Positions 42,025 through 50,131 of a stretch of 64,000 nucleotides of DNA are shown here, piece by piece. The stretch covers positions 26,747 to 90,746 of the forward strand of contig CAYNDV010000002.1 in the NCBI GenBank assembly GCA_964396055.1. The letters are read 5' to 3'. This DNA is from CAYJPV01 sp964396055 (GTDB lineage: Bacteria; Acidobacteriota; Vicinamibacteria; Vicinamibacterales; JAKQTR01). Below the pieces are notes generated by a model, which had not been told where the DNA came from, ran no database searches, and saw only the letters and a program-made list of their open reading frames with translations. Each line of letters begins with the position of its first letter. Position 1 is the first letter of the stretch. The position numbers and the translations under genes were made by a program.

Positions 42025-43437
42025 CTAGATCTTCCACCCCTCCCGGTATTCCCGCCGCACGTACGCGTTGGCGGCCTCGTCGTTGGTCACCTTCATCGCC
42101 TGGCCGTCCCACAACAGCAGCCGGTTCGGGAAGCGCACCGCGAGGTTGCCCATGAGCACCATCTCGGTGAGCGGGCCCGAGTAGTCGAAGTTCGACGAGG
42201 CGGGCGCGCCACCCTTGCAGGCGCGGATCCAGTCCTGCTCGTGCCCGTTCTCGCCGCCGGGCACGCGCTCCAGGGTCTTGGCCGGCTGCGTGAAGTCCTT
42301 CATGCGGGTCTCGGGGATCAGCCGCGGCCCGCGCCCGTAGCAACCCGCCATCAGCGTGGCCTCGGTGCCGATGAGCAGCACGCCGCCGTCATCGTCTCCC
42401 ATCTTGCGCTGCGGCTCGAGGTCCGCCGGGCGCGCCGGCATGAGCCCGCCGTCCCACCAGGTCACGGCCACCGGCGCCATGTTCTTCCGCGCCGGGAACC
42501 GGTAGCGGACGATCGTCGACCGCGGGTACATCTCGTTCCTGGGCTCGACGTACTTGAAGAAGTCCTCGTAGTACGTGGAGATGTTGCCCTCCACGCTCTC
42601 GGGGTAGCCCAACTGCAGGGCGGCGAACACCGGGTCGAGGATGTGGCAGGCCATGTCCCCGAGCGAACCCGTGCCGAAATCCCACCACGCGCGCCACCGG
42701 GCCGGGTGATACGTCGGGTGGAACGGCCGCATCGCCGCCGGGCCGATCCATTCGTTCCAGTCGAGCGTGGCCGGGGTGGGCGGCGGGTCCTTCGGCCGGT
42801 CCACTTCAATGCCCTGCGGCCAGACGGGGCGGTTCGTCCACCCGTGCACTTCTTTCACCTGGCCGAGCGCGCCGGCGGCCACCCACTCCATCATCAGGCG
42901 CAGGCCCTCGCCTGATCGGCCCTGGTTGCCCATCTGGGTGACGACCTTCTGCTTGCGGGCGGTCTCGGTCAGCAGCCGCGCCTCCCACACCGAGTGCGTG
43001 AGCGGCTTCTGCACGTAGACGTGGAGGCCGCGCTGCATGGCTGCCATGGCGATGATGGCGTGAGTGTGGTCCGGCGTGGCGATGATGACGGCGTCGAGGT
43101 CCTTCTCCTTCTCGAACATGTCGCGGTAGTTGCCGTACTTCCGGGCGTTCGGGTACTTCGAGAAGGTCTTCGCGGCCTTGTCGGTGTCCACGTCGCACAG
43201 CGCGATGATGTTCTCCGTCTCGCAGCGGCTGAGGTTCGATCCGCCCATGCCGCCGACGCCGACGGCGCCGATATTGAGCTTGTCGCTGGGCGAGAGCTTC
43301 CGCTGGCCCGCGACCACGCGCGACGGCAGGATGGTAAACGCGCCCGCCGCGCCCACCGTGGCGGCGGCGTGGTGCAGGAACGTGCGGCGGCTCGGCCGAT
43401 GCGTGGAATCCCACGGGGTGTCTTTTCGGGTGCTCAT
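42025..43437 (-). CDS. Tat-exported Gfo/Idh/MocA-family oxidoreductase with QKP variant
   Basis: A 470-residue protein; GAGGAG precedes the ATG. The Tat signal is SRRTFLHHAAATVGAAGAF, with cleavage likely near VVAGQ. The Rossmann motif is IGAVGVGGMGGSN and the cofactor region is IIATPDHTHAIIA. The usual EKP is QKP (VYVQKPLTHS), keeping the Lys. The second catalytic region is GTGSLGDMACHILDP. The C-terminal half (residues about 200-440) has a long insert of the type seen in Planctomycetes and Acidobacteria Gfo/Idh paralogues, with WNEWIGPA, ARWRAWWDFG and TWWDGGLMP. The QKP change may alter cofactor handling or substrate. It is transcribed divergently from the sulfatase, with a perfect palindrome between. 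Confidence 0.9.
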   Translation of the reverse strand: MSTRKDTPWDSTHRPSRRTFLHHAAATVGAAGAFTILPSRVVAGQRKLSPSDKLNIGAVGVGGMGGSNLSRCETENIIALCDVDTDKAAKTFSKYPNARKYGNYRDMFEKEKDLDAVIIATPDHTHAIIAMAAMQRGLHVYVQKPLTHSVWEARLLTETARKQKVVTQMGNQGRSGEGLRLMMEWVAAGALGQVKEVHGWTNRPVWPQGIEVDRPKDPPPTPATLDWNEWIGPAAMRPFHPTYHPARWRAWWDFGTGSLGDMACHILDPVFAALQLGYPESVEGNISTYYEDFFKYVEPRNEMYPRSTIVRYRFPARKNMAPVAVTWWDGGLMPARPADLEPQRKMGDDDGGVLLIGTEATLMAGCYGRGPRLIPETRMKDFTQPAKTLERVPGGENGHEQDWIRACKGGAPASSNFDYSGPLTEMVLMGNLAVRFPNRLLLWDGQAMKVTNDEAANAYVRREYREGWKI

Positions 43438-43472
43438 GAGTGCTCCTCGTTCTGGCGGGGGTGGCGTGTAGT

Positions 43473-43535
43473 GTAAATCAATCCCGGATTGATTTCCCCG
43501 TGCTTCTCCGGGAAATCAATCCGGGATTGATTTAC
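43473..43535. repeat. Perfect long palindrome, copy 1 (26-bp arms, 11-nt loop)
   Basis: The arms at 43473-43498 and 43510-43535 are exact reverse complements. Each arm contains AATCAATCCGGGATTGATT (or its complement), which is itself palindromic. It lies between two divergent genes, 10 nt before the sulfatase ATG, so it must be in the 5' untranslated region or promoter of that gene. Related copies are at 44977-45027 and 57838-57891. Confidence 0.95.
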
Positions 43536-43544
43536 GATCCGGCC

Positions 43545-44990
43545 ATGTCGATCTGGCGAATCGCCCTCGTCCTGGTTCTGGCGGCGGTGCAGGTCTCGGG
43601 CGCGGCCGGCCAGCGGCCGGCCCCTGTTTCTGCCAGGCCCAACATCATCCTGATCCTGGCCGACGACCTCGGGTACGGCGATCTGGGCTCCTACGGACAG
43701 TCGATCATCCAGACGCCCCACCTCGACCGGTTGGCGGCCGACGGCATGCGGTTCACGCAGTTCTATGCCGGGTCCACCGTGTGCGCGCCGTCACGCAGCG
43801 TGCTGATGACGGGGCAGCACATGGGACACACCCGCGTGCGCGGCAACGCCGGGGCCGGCAACTACGCGGCCCAGACGCTGGCCGCTGGCGACACCACCCT
43901 GGCGCGAGTGCTCCAGCGGGCGGGCTACACCACGGCACTGGTCGGCAAGTGGGGCCTGGGTGAGATCGGGTCCGAGGGAGAGCCGACCCGTCAGGGCTTC
44001 GACGAGTTCTTCGGTGTCGTGAACCAGACGCACGCGCACAACCACTACCCCGACTTCGTCTGGCGCAACACGACGAAGGTGCCCCTGCCCAATGTCGTCA
44101 CGCCGGTCGGCCAGGTGCCGGGAGCCGGGTACGCCACGACGCGGGTGCACTACGCCAACGACCTGTTCTTCGACGAAGCCCGGGCGTTCATCGAGCGCAG
44201 CCGGAACCGTCCGTTCTTTCTCTTCCTGTCGCTCACGGTGCCGCACGCCAACAACGAGCGGGCGCGTGAACTCGGCGACGGCCAGGAGGTGCCGGACTAC
44301 GGGCCGTACGCGGACAAGCCCTGGGCGCCGCCGCTGAAAGGCCAGGCCGCGATGATCACGCGGATGGACGCCCGCATCGGGGCGTTGCTGGCGCAGGTGC
44401 AGCAATTCGGGCTCGACGACCGCACGCTCGTCATCTTCACCAGCGACAACGGTCCTCACAAGGAAGGCGGGCCGGCGTACGACCCCGAGTTCTTCGATGC
44501 CAACGGTCCGTACACGGGCATCAAGCGCAGCCTCACCGACGGCGGCATCCGGGTCCCGTTCATCGCGCGCTGGCCGAAGCGGATTGGCGGCGGCACCACC
44601 TCCGGTCACGTGGGGTACTTCGGCGACCTGATGGCCACCCTCGCCGAGTTTGCCGGCGCCACGACGCCGGCCTCGCTCGACAGCATCAGCCTCGTGCCGA
44701 CCCTGCTCGGCCGTCCGGCCCAGGCACGCCACGAGTATCTGTACTGGGAGTTCTACGAAGGCGGGTTCACGCAGGCCGTGCTGCTGGAAGGCCGCTGGAA
44801 AGGCATCCGGCTGAAGACGCCGTCGGCACCCATCCTGCTCTACGACCAGTCGGCGGATCCCGGCGAGACGCACGACGTGGCCACGGCGCACCCCGGGCTG
44901 GTGGCGCGCATCGCCGCCATCATGCGCAGCGCGCACGTGGACAACGATCACTGGAAGTGGCCGGCGCCAGCGCCACCAATCCCGGATTGA
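43545..44990 (+). CDS. Secreted type I sulfatase
   Basis: A 481-residue protein. The ATG at 43545 begins a signal peptide (MSIWRIALVLVLAAVQVSGAAG). The metal-site aspartates are in ILILADDLGYGDLGSYG (Asp40, Asp41). The formylglycine motif CxPSR is CAPSR with Cys80 (STVCAPSRSVLMTG), the residue that an FGE or anaerobic maturase converts; no such maturase gene is in the window. Further motifs are VGKWGLGE, FLFLSLTVPHANN and VIFTSDNGPHKEGG. It should remove sulfate esters from glycans or aryl sulfates in the periplasm. The last three residues (Ile-Pro-Asp) and the TGA stop come from palindrome copy 2. Palindromes flank the gene on both sides. Confidence 0.93.
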   Translation: MSIWRIALVLVLAAVQVSGAAGQRPAPVSARPNIILILADDLGYGDLGSYGQSIIQTPHLDRLAADGMRFTQFYAGSTVCAPSRSVLMTGQHMGHTRVRGNAGAGNYAAQTLAAGDTTLARVLQRAGYTTALVGKWGLGEIGSEGEPTRQGFDEFFGVVNQTHAHNHYPDFVWRNTTKVPLPNVVTPVGQVPGAGYATTRVHYANDLFFDEARAFIERSRNRPFFLFLSLTVPHANNERARELGDGQEVPDYGPYADKPWAPPLKGQAAMITRMDARIGALLAQVQQFGLDDRTLVIFTSDNGPHKEGGPAYDPEFFDANGPYTGIKRSLTDGGIRVPFIARWPKRIGGGTTSGHVGYFGDLMATLAEFAGATTPASLDSISLVPTLLGRPAQARHEYLYWEFYEGGFTQAVLLEGRWKGIRLKTPSAPILLYDQSADPGETHDVATAHPGLVARIAAIMRSAHVDNDHWKWPAPAPPIPD

Positions 44991-45027
44991 TTTCCCCATG
45001 CTTCCCTGGGAAATCAATCCGGGATTG
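44977..45027. repeat. Perfect long palindrome, copy 2 (20-bp arms, 11-nt loop)
   Basis: The arms at 44977-44996 and 45008-45027 are exact reverse complements. The loop (CATGCTTCCCT) resembles that of copy 1 (CGTGCTTCTCC). It holds the stop codons of two convergent genes: read from either side, the arm encodes Ile-Pro-Asp-stop. It is a likely bidirectional terminator. Confidence 0.95.
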
Positions 45028-46978
45028 TTCTGACGGGCGCCGGCACGCTCATCGTCACGTCGTCCCAGCGCACGCGCCCCTTCGGGCCCAGGCGCAGGAG
45101 GCGCGACTGGTTCGGCGCGAAACGGAGTTCCAGTTCGACGCGCGTACCGCGGTGGTTGAGGATCACGGGCAGGCGTTCCGGCCCGGCCGAGAAGGACTGC
45201 CCGTAGCTCAACGGGTACTTCACGCCCTTCGAGAGCGGGTGGGCGAAGAAGAACAGCAACTCGTCGCCGTAGTCGCGCACCCAGTACTCGGGCAGGCTCG
45301 GGCCCGCCACCAGCGGCGCGTGTTTCACCACCCTCGCCAGGTCGGCGCTCACGTTACGCCGGGCCAGCAGCGCCTTCAGATCGGCGGCGTACGACGGCGC
45401 CTGGTGCCGCCCCGGCTGCTTCGGGACGCGCACAAGGCAGATCGGCAGGCCCTGCCGGGCCAGGCGCAGCAGGTGCGTGAGCGCGCCGGCGTCCAGCCAC
45501 TCGACGTCGATATACAGCGCCGAGAAACGGGCCGGGCCGATCGTCAACACGCCCTTCCGATAGTCGGCCTGCGCCAGGAACGGCGCCGTGACCCAGGTGG
45601 GCCGGTACCCGCGGACCGGCTCCGGGAACCGTTCGTACTGCAGCTCCCAGTGGTACGCCGCGCTCGGGCGGCGGAGGTCCTCCGGCAGCTCGTGGCGCAT
45701 CCAGTTGTCCTCGAGCGGCAGGTACACGGCGACGTCGGTGTAGGGCCGGCCGCCGCGCAGCTTCTCGCTCACCACCTGCACGTAGCGGTTGAACGCCGGC
45801 AGGTCCGCCGCGAAGGGGCTGTCGGGGCCCACGTGCACCGAGGCGTAGAACTGGTTGGCCTGTCCCGGCCCGTTGTAGGGCAGTCCGTGCCAGACCAGCA
45901 GGTTGACGCCGTTGGCCAGCAGGGCGTCAGCCACCAGCTTGATGTCGGCGATCTGTTCCTGCTTCTGCATCGGGCCCGGGCCCGGCCAGCGCTTCCAGCC
46001 GTAGAGGCACGTGAACGCCTCGGCCGAGACGACCGGCTTGCCCGTCAGGATGGCGGCCGACGCCGCGATCTGCGACACCGGCGGGTCGAAGAGCACCGCC
46101 TCCGACTCGGGGATGTCCACCGCGGCGTACGCCGCCAGCAGGTCCGTGGGCGCGCCCAGGCACTGGGCCCGCGACGCGCCGCCAAGCCGCCGGCTGATCT
46201 CCGTGAACGGCCAATAGAACTCGCGGATGATGACGTCGGCGATGAAACGCCGGTAGTCGTAGCGGACATCCGGGTGGTCGTCCAGGTTGTCCATGAACGG
46301 CCGCAGGTCGTACCCGAAGCGCGCCTGGAACTCGGCGTCCAGGCCCGGCGACCATGCGCCCTGCGGCTCCACTTCCCACGAGTCGACGAACAACGCCGAC
46401 GGCCGCCCCCGCAGCGCGTCGCGCAAGCCTCCTCCCATGCGCGCCGCGTAACGTTCGAGCGCCTGGCGGTCGAGGTGGTTGACGACCCGCGCCGGCGGCG
46501 ACGCAGGCTGCTCCCACGAACGCCGGATGCGCTGCTCGGACGGGCCCCGGAACGTCCACGCCCCGTCGGCCTCGGTCACCTGCGAGTCGCCGAAAGGCCA
46601 GAGCGTGCCGAAGGTGAAGTCGCAGCCGAGCCCCAGTTCCTCGGCCGTCTGCTTGGCCACGGCGGTCAGGCGCGACCACTCGGGCGACAGCCACGGCGGC
46701 AACGCCGGCTTCTCGTCGAGCGGATAGACGAAGGCCACTTCGACGCCGCCAAAGCCGTTCTGCTGAAGCCAGCGCAGCTGGTGCCGGATACCTTCTTCGG
46801 TCACGCTGCCGGCGAACCACCACCAACGCGTGTAGGGACGGCCGTCGCGGTAGACGGCCTGGATCTGGATCCCGGTGCGGTCCGCCGCCGGCACCGCCTG
46901 GCGCGCGGCTCCGGCCCCCGCGAGTACCACGGCCGCCAGCGCGGCGGCCGGCACGGCCCGCCCCACCCATCGTGTCAT
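45014..46978 (-). CDS. Secreted glycoside hydrolase, GH106 alpha-L-rhamnosidase-like
   Basis: A 654-residue protein; GGGAGG precedes the ATG at 46978, and a signal peptide follows (AVPAAALAAVVLAGAGAARQA). The N-terminal segment RPYTRWWWFAGSVTEEGIRHQLRWLQQNGFGGVEVAFVYPL is characteristic of the GH106-type glycosyl hydrolases. Later matches include SWEVEPQGAWSPGLDAEFQARFGYDLRPFM, GKPVVSAEAFTCLYGWKRWPGP, GVNLLVWHGLPYNGPG and VYLPLEDNW. At 654 residues it is shorter than many GH106 enzymes and seems to lack C-terminal accessory domains. Its final residues IPD and the stop are encoded by palindrome copy 2. Rhamnosidase activity is inferred from family likeness. It converges with the sulfatase, which suggests joint use on sulfated or rhamnose-containing glycans. 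Confidence 0.8.
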   Translation of the reverse strand: MTRWVGRAVPAAALAAVVLAGAGAARQAVPAADRTGIQIQAVYRDGRPYTRWWWFAGSVTEEGIRHQLRWLQQNGFGGVEVAFVYPLDEKPALPPWLSPEWSRLTAVAKQTAEELGLGCDFTFGTLWPFGDSQVTEADGAWTFRGPSEQRIRRSWEQPASPPARVVNHLDRQALERYAARMGGGLRDALRGRPSALFVDSWEVEPQGAWSPGLDAEFQARFGYDLRPFMDNLDDHPDVRYDYRRFIADVIIREFYWPFTEISRRLGGASRAQCLGAPTDLLAAYAAVDIPESEAVLFDPPVSQIAASAAILTGKPVVSAEAFTCLYGWKRWPGPGPMQKQEQIADIKLVADALLANGVNLLVWHGLPYNGPGQANQFYASVHVGPDSPFAADLPAFNRYVQVVSEKLRGGRPYTDVAVYLPLEDNWMRHELPEDLRRPSAAYHWELQYERFPEPVRGYRPTWVTAPFLAQADYRKGVLTIGPARFSALYIDVEWLDAGALTHLLRLARQGLPICLVRVPKQPGRHQAPSYAADLKALLARRNVSADLARVVKHAPLVAGPSLPEYWVRDYGDELLFFFAHPLSKGVKYPLSYGQSFSAGPERLPVILNHRGTRVELELRFAPNQSRLLRLGPKGRVRWDDVTMSVPAPVRTIPD

Positions 46979-47004
46979 CGGCGCCCTCCCGGAGCGCCCA
47001 TTAT

Positions 47005-50000
47005 CTACGAACCGACTTCCAGGCAGCGCCCGCCGTCCAGTTTCCGGCGCTCGACCCAGGCCTCGATCATTTCGTACAGGGTGGGGAGCACGATCAGGGT
47101 CAGCAGGGTCGACGTGACGATGCCGCCGATCACGACGGTGGCCAGCGGGCGCTGGATCTCCGAACCTGCGCCCGTCGACAGCGCCATCGGCACGAATCCG
47201 AGCGACGCCACCAGCGCCGTCATCAAGACCGGCTTGAGCCGCGTGCCGGCCCCGCTCAGGATGGACTCGCGCAGACCCAGCCCGTCCTCGCGCAGGCGGT
47301 TGATGGCGGCAATCATCACGACGCCGTTCAGCACCGCCACGCCAAACAACGCGATGAACCCCACGGACGCCGACAGATTCAGGTTCAGGCCGCGCAGCCA
47401 CAACGCGCCGATCCCGCCGACGAGGGCAAATGGCACGTTGAGGATCACCAGGCCGGCCTGCCTCACGCGCCGGAACGTCATGAACAGCAGCAGGAAGATG
47501 ATCGCGAGCGACAGCGGGATCACGAGCGCCAGGCGCGCCATCGCCCGCTGCTGGTTCTCGAACTGACCGCCCCACGCCAGGTGATACCCCTCCGGCAGCC
47601 TCACCCGGCCCTCAAGGCGGCCGCGCGCCTCGGCCACGAATCCACCGATGTCGCGACCGCGCACGTTGGTCTGCACGACGAGCCGCCGTTCGCCGTCCTC
47701 GTGCGTGATGGCCTCCGGACCGCGGACGATGGCCACCGTCGCGATGTTCCCCAGCGGGACACGTTCGCCGCCGGGCGCCGTCAGCGTCAGCCCGGCAATG
47801 GCCTGGGGATCGCTCCTGATCTCGTCGGGAAACCGCACCGCGACATCGAACCGGCGTGATCCGTCCAGCACTTCTGTCGCCGTGGCCCCGCCGACGGCCG
47901 TTTCGACGAGTTCGCGCACGTGCGCCACGTTCAGCCCGTACCGCGCCATCCGCGCCCGATCGACAACGATCTCCAGTTGGACGGCGCCCGACAGCACCTC
48001 CACCTGCAGGTCCGCCGCGCCGGGGACGCCGGCCAGCACGTCGCTGACCTGCGTGCCGATCCGTTCAAGGGTCCCCGCGTCGGGTCCGAACACCTTCACG
48101 GCGACGTCGGCCTTTACCCCCGACACCACCTCGTCGAGGCGCATGGCCATCGGTTGCGTGAAGTTGAAGGCCACGCCGGGCAACGCCGCCAGGGCGTCGG
48201 ACAGGGCGGCAATCAGGTCGTCTTTCGACCGCCCGCTCGTCCATTGATCCGACGGATGCAGCAGGACGTAGACGTCGCCCTGGTAGATGCCCATCGCCTC
48301 GGTGGCCAGGTCGGGCCGGCCGATCTTCGTGACGACCTGGCGCACCTCCGGGAACCGCCGGATGATCTGCTCGACGCGCCCGGAGATGGCCGCCGAGTCG
48401 GTGAGCGAGACCGACGGCAGCTTGCGCGTCTCGATCAGGATCGACCCCTCGTCGAGCTTCGGCATGAACTCGGTGCCGATGAACGGCAGCGAGCCCAGAG
48501 CCACCGCCACGGCCGCCGCCGACACGCCGAGCGTCCGCCAGCGGCGGTTCATCTGCGCCTCCAGGTGCCGCCCGTAGAACGCGCGGAGCCGCTCGAACCA
48601 GGGCCCGTCGTGGTGGCCCCCGCCCAGCCTCAGCAGGAACGACGCACCCACGGGCACCGCCGTCAGCGACAGCAGCAGGGAGCCGAGGATGGCCGAGGTG
48701 ACGGTGATGGCCATCGGCCGGAACATCTTCCCTTCGAGCCCCTCGAGCGTGAAGATCGGCAGGTACACCGCCACGATGATGAGCACGCCGAACAGGATGG
48801 GCCGCGCCACCTCCACGGCCGCCGACGTGAACAGGGCCATCCGCGACTCGGCGTCCGGCACGCCCGGCTCGGGCTGGAACTCCCCGCGCCGGCGGACGAA
48901 GTTCTCCATCATCACGACGGCGCCGTCGACAATGAGACCGAAGTCGATGGCGCCCAGCGACATGAGGTTGGCCGACACGCCGAACAGCCGCATGCCGATG
49001 AAGCCCACCAGCATCGACAACGGGATGACCACGGCGACGAGCAGCGCCGCCCGGACGTCGCCGAGGAAGACGAACAGGACCACGATGACCAGCAGCGAGC
49101 CTTCGACCAGGTTCTTGCGGACGGTGTGCGCCGTCCGGTCGATCACCTCCGTCTGGTCGTAGAACGGCACGATGGACAGCCCCGCCGGCAGTGTCGCCGC
49201 AATCTCCGCCAGGCGCGCCTTCACGCGGGCCGCCACGTCCTTCCCGTTCTCGCCCTTGAGCATGATGACCATGCCCGCCACGCTCTCGCCCCTGCCGTCG
49301 CGCGTCACCGCGCCCTGCCGGGGCATGGCGCCCACGGTCACGGCCGCCACATCCCGCACGTAGATCGGGGTGCCGTCCATCGCCGCGACGACGATGTTCC
49401 GGAGATCCTCGACGCCCGTCGCGAGGCCAACGCCGCGCACGGTGTACCGCTCGGAACGGTGCTCGATGAAGCCGCCGCCGAACGACGCGTTGTTGTCGGC
49501 GATGGCCTGGAAGACCTGGCGCAACGTCAGGCCGAACCGGTCGAGCTGCCGCGGGTCCACCACCACCTGGTACTGCTGCGTGAGGCCGCCCCAGGAGTTG
49601 AGCTCGCTCACGCCGCGCACCGAGCGCAGCCGCGTGCGGATGTCCCAGTCGTGCAGCGTCTTCTTCGTCATCGCATCCGTCGAGTCGCCCTCGAGCAGAT
49701 ACTGGTAGATCTCGCCGAACGCCGTCGCCACGGGTCCCAGCGTGGGCTCGAGCCCGTCGGGGATCCGGCCGCGCGCCTCGATCAGCCGCTCACCGACCAG
49801 TTGCCGCGCGAAGTACACCGGCACCGCATCGTCGAAGATGACGGTGACGATGGAGAGGCCCGACTTCGAGATCGATCGGACCTGCTGCGCCCCGGGCACG
49901 CCCATCACCGCCGTCTCGATCGGATACGACACCCGTTGCTCAACTTCGGCCGCGGCCAGGCCCGGCGTGTCGGTGACGATGACCACCTGGTTGTTCGTGA

Positions 50001-50130
50001 GGTCCGGGAACGCCTCCACCGGCAGATCCCGGTAGGCCACGACCCCCGTCGCCACGAGGGCCGCGAGGGCCAGCAGGACGAAGAACCGCTGGCGGAGCGC
50101 CGCAGCAACGAACCGTTCGATGGCGCCCAC
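47005..50130 (-). CDS. czcA: Heavy-metal RND efflux pump (CzcA/CusA family)
   Basis: A 1041-residue pump starting at GTG, with GGAGGAG upstream. The heavy-metal class is shown by DFGLIVDGAVVMMEN (proton-relay region near residue 394), whereas drug-type RND pumps have a VDD pattern. The N terminus ALRQRFFVLLALAALVATGVVAYRDLPVEAFPDLTNNQVVI and DTPGLAAAEVEQRVSYPIETAVMGVPG are typical of CzcA/CusA. It exports Co/Zn/Cd or Cu/Ag from the periplasm or cytoplasm; which metal cannot be decided. Only 1 nt separates it from the adaptor gene, and the order czcC-czcB-czcA is complete. Confidence 0.93.
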   Translation of the reverse strand: MGAIERFVAAALRQRFFVLLALAALVATGVVAYRDLPVEAFPDLTNNQVVIVTDTPGLAAAEVEQRVSYPIETAVMGVPGAQQVRSISKSGLSIVTVIFDDAVPVYFARQLVGERLIEARGRIPDGLEPTLGPVATAFGEIYQYLLEGDSTDAMTKKTLHDWDIRTRLRSVRGVSELNSWGGLTQQYQVVVDPRQLDRFGLTLRQVFQAIADNNASFGGGFIEHRSERYTVRGVGLATGVEDLRNIVVAAMDGTPIYVRDVAAVTVGAMPRQGAVTRDGRGESVAGMVIMLKGENGKDVAARVKARLAEIAATLPAGLSIVPFYDQTEVIDRTAHTVRKNLVEGSLLVIVVLFVFLGDVRAALLVAVVIPLSMLVGFIGMRLFGVSANLMSLGAIDFGLIVDGAVVMMENFVRRRGEFQPEPGVPDAESRMALFTSAAVEVARPILFGVLIIVAVYLPIFTLEGLEGKMFRPMAITVTSAILGSLLLSLTAVPVGASFLLRLGGGHHDGPWFERLRAFYGRHLEAQMNRRWRTLGVSAAAVAVALGSLPFIGTEFMPKLDEGSILIETRKLPSVSLTDSAAISGRVEQIIRRFPEVRQVVTKIGRPDLATEAMGIYQGDVYVLLHPSDQWTSGRSKDDLIAALSDALAALPGVAFNFTQPMAMRLDEVVSGVKADVAVKVFGPDAGTLERIGTQVSDVLAGVPGAADLQVEVLSGAVQLEIVVDRARMARYGLNVAHVRELVETAVGGATATEVLDGSRRFDVAVRFPDEIRSDPQAIAGLTLTAPGGERVPLGNIATVAIVRGPEAITHEDGERRLVVQTNVRGRDIGGFVAEARGRLEGRVRLPEGYHLAWGGQFENQQRAMARLALVIPLSLAIIFLLLFMTFRRVRQAGLVILNVPFALVGGIGALWLRGLNLNLSASVGFIALFGVAVLNGVVMIAAINRLREDGLGLRESILSGAGTRLKPVLMTALVASLGFVPMALSTGAGSEIQRPLATVVIGGIVTSTLLTLIVLPTLYEMIEAWVERRKLDGGRCLEVGS

Positions 50131-50131
50131 G

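Noticed and set aside
43473..45027. Insertion sequence with the two palindromes as terminal inverted repeats
   Set aside because: The enclosed gene is a sulfatase, not a transposase, and each end is itself a complete hairpin rather than one arm of a pair. Kept as a repeat-element finding instead.
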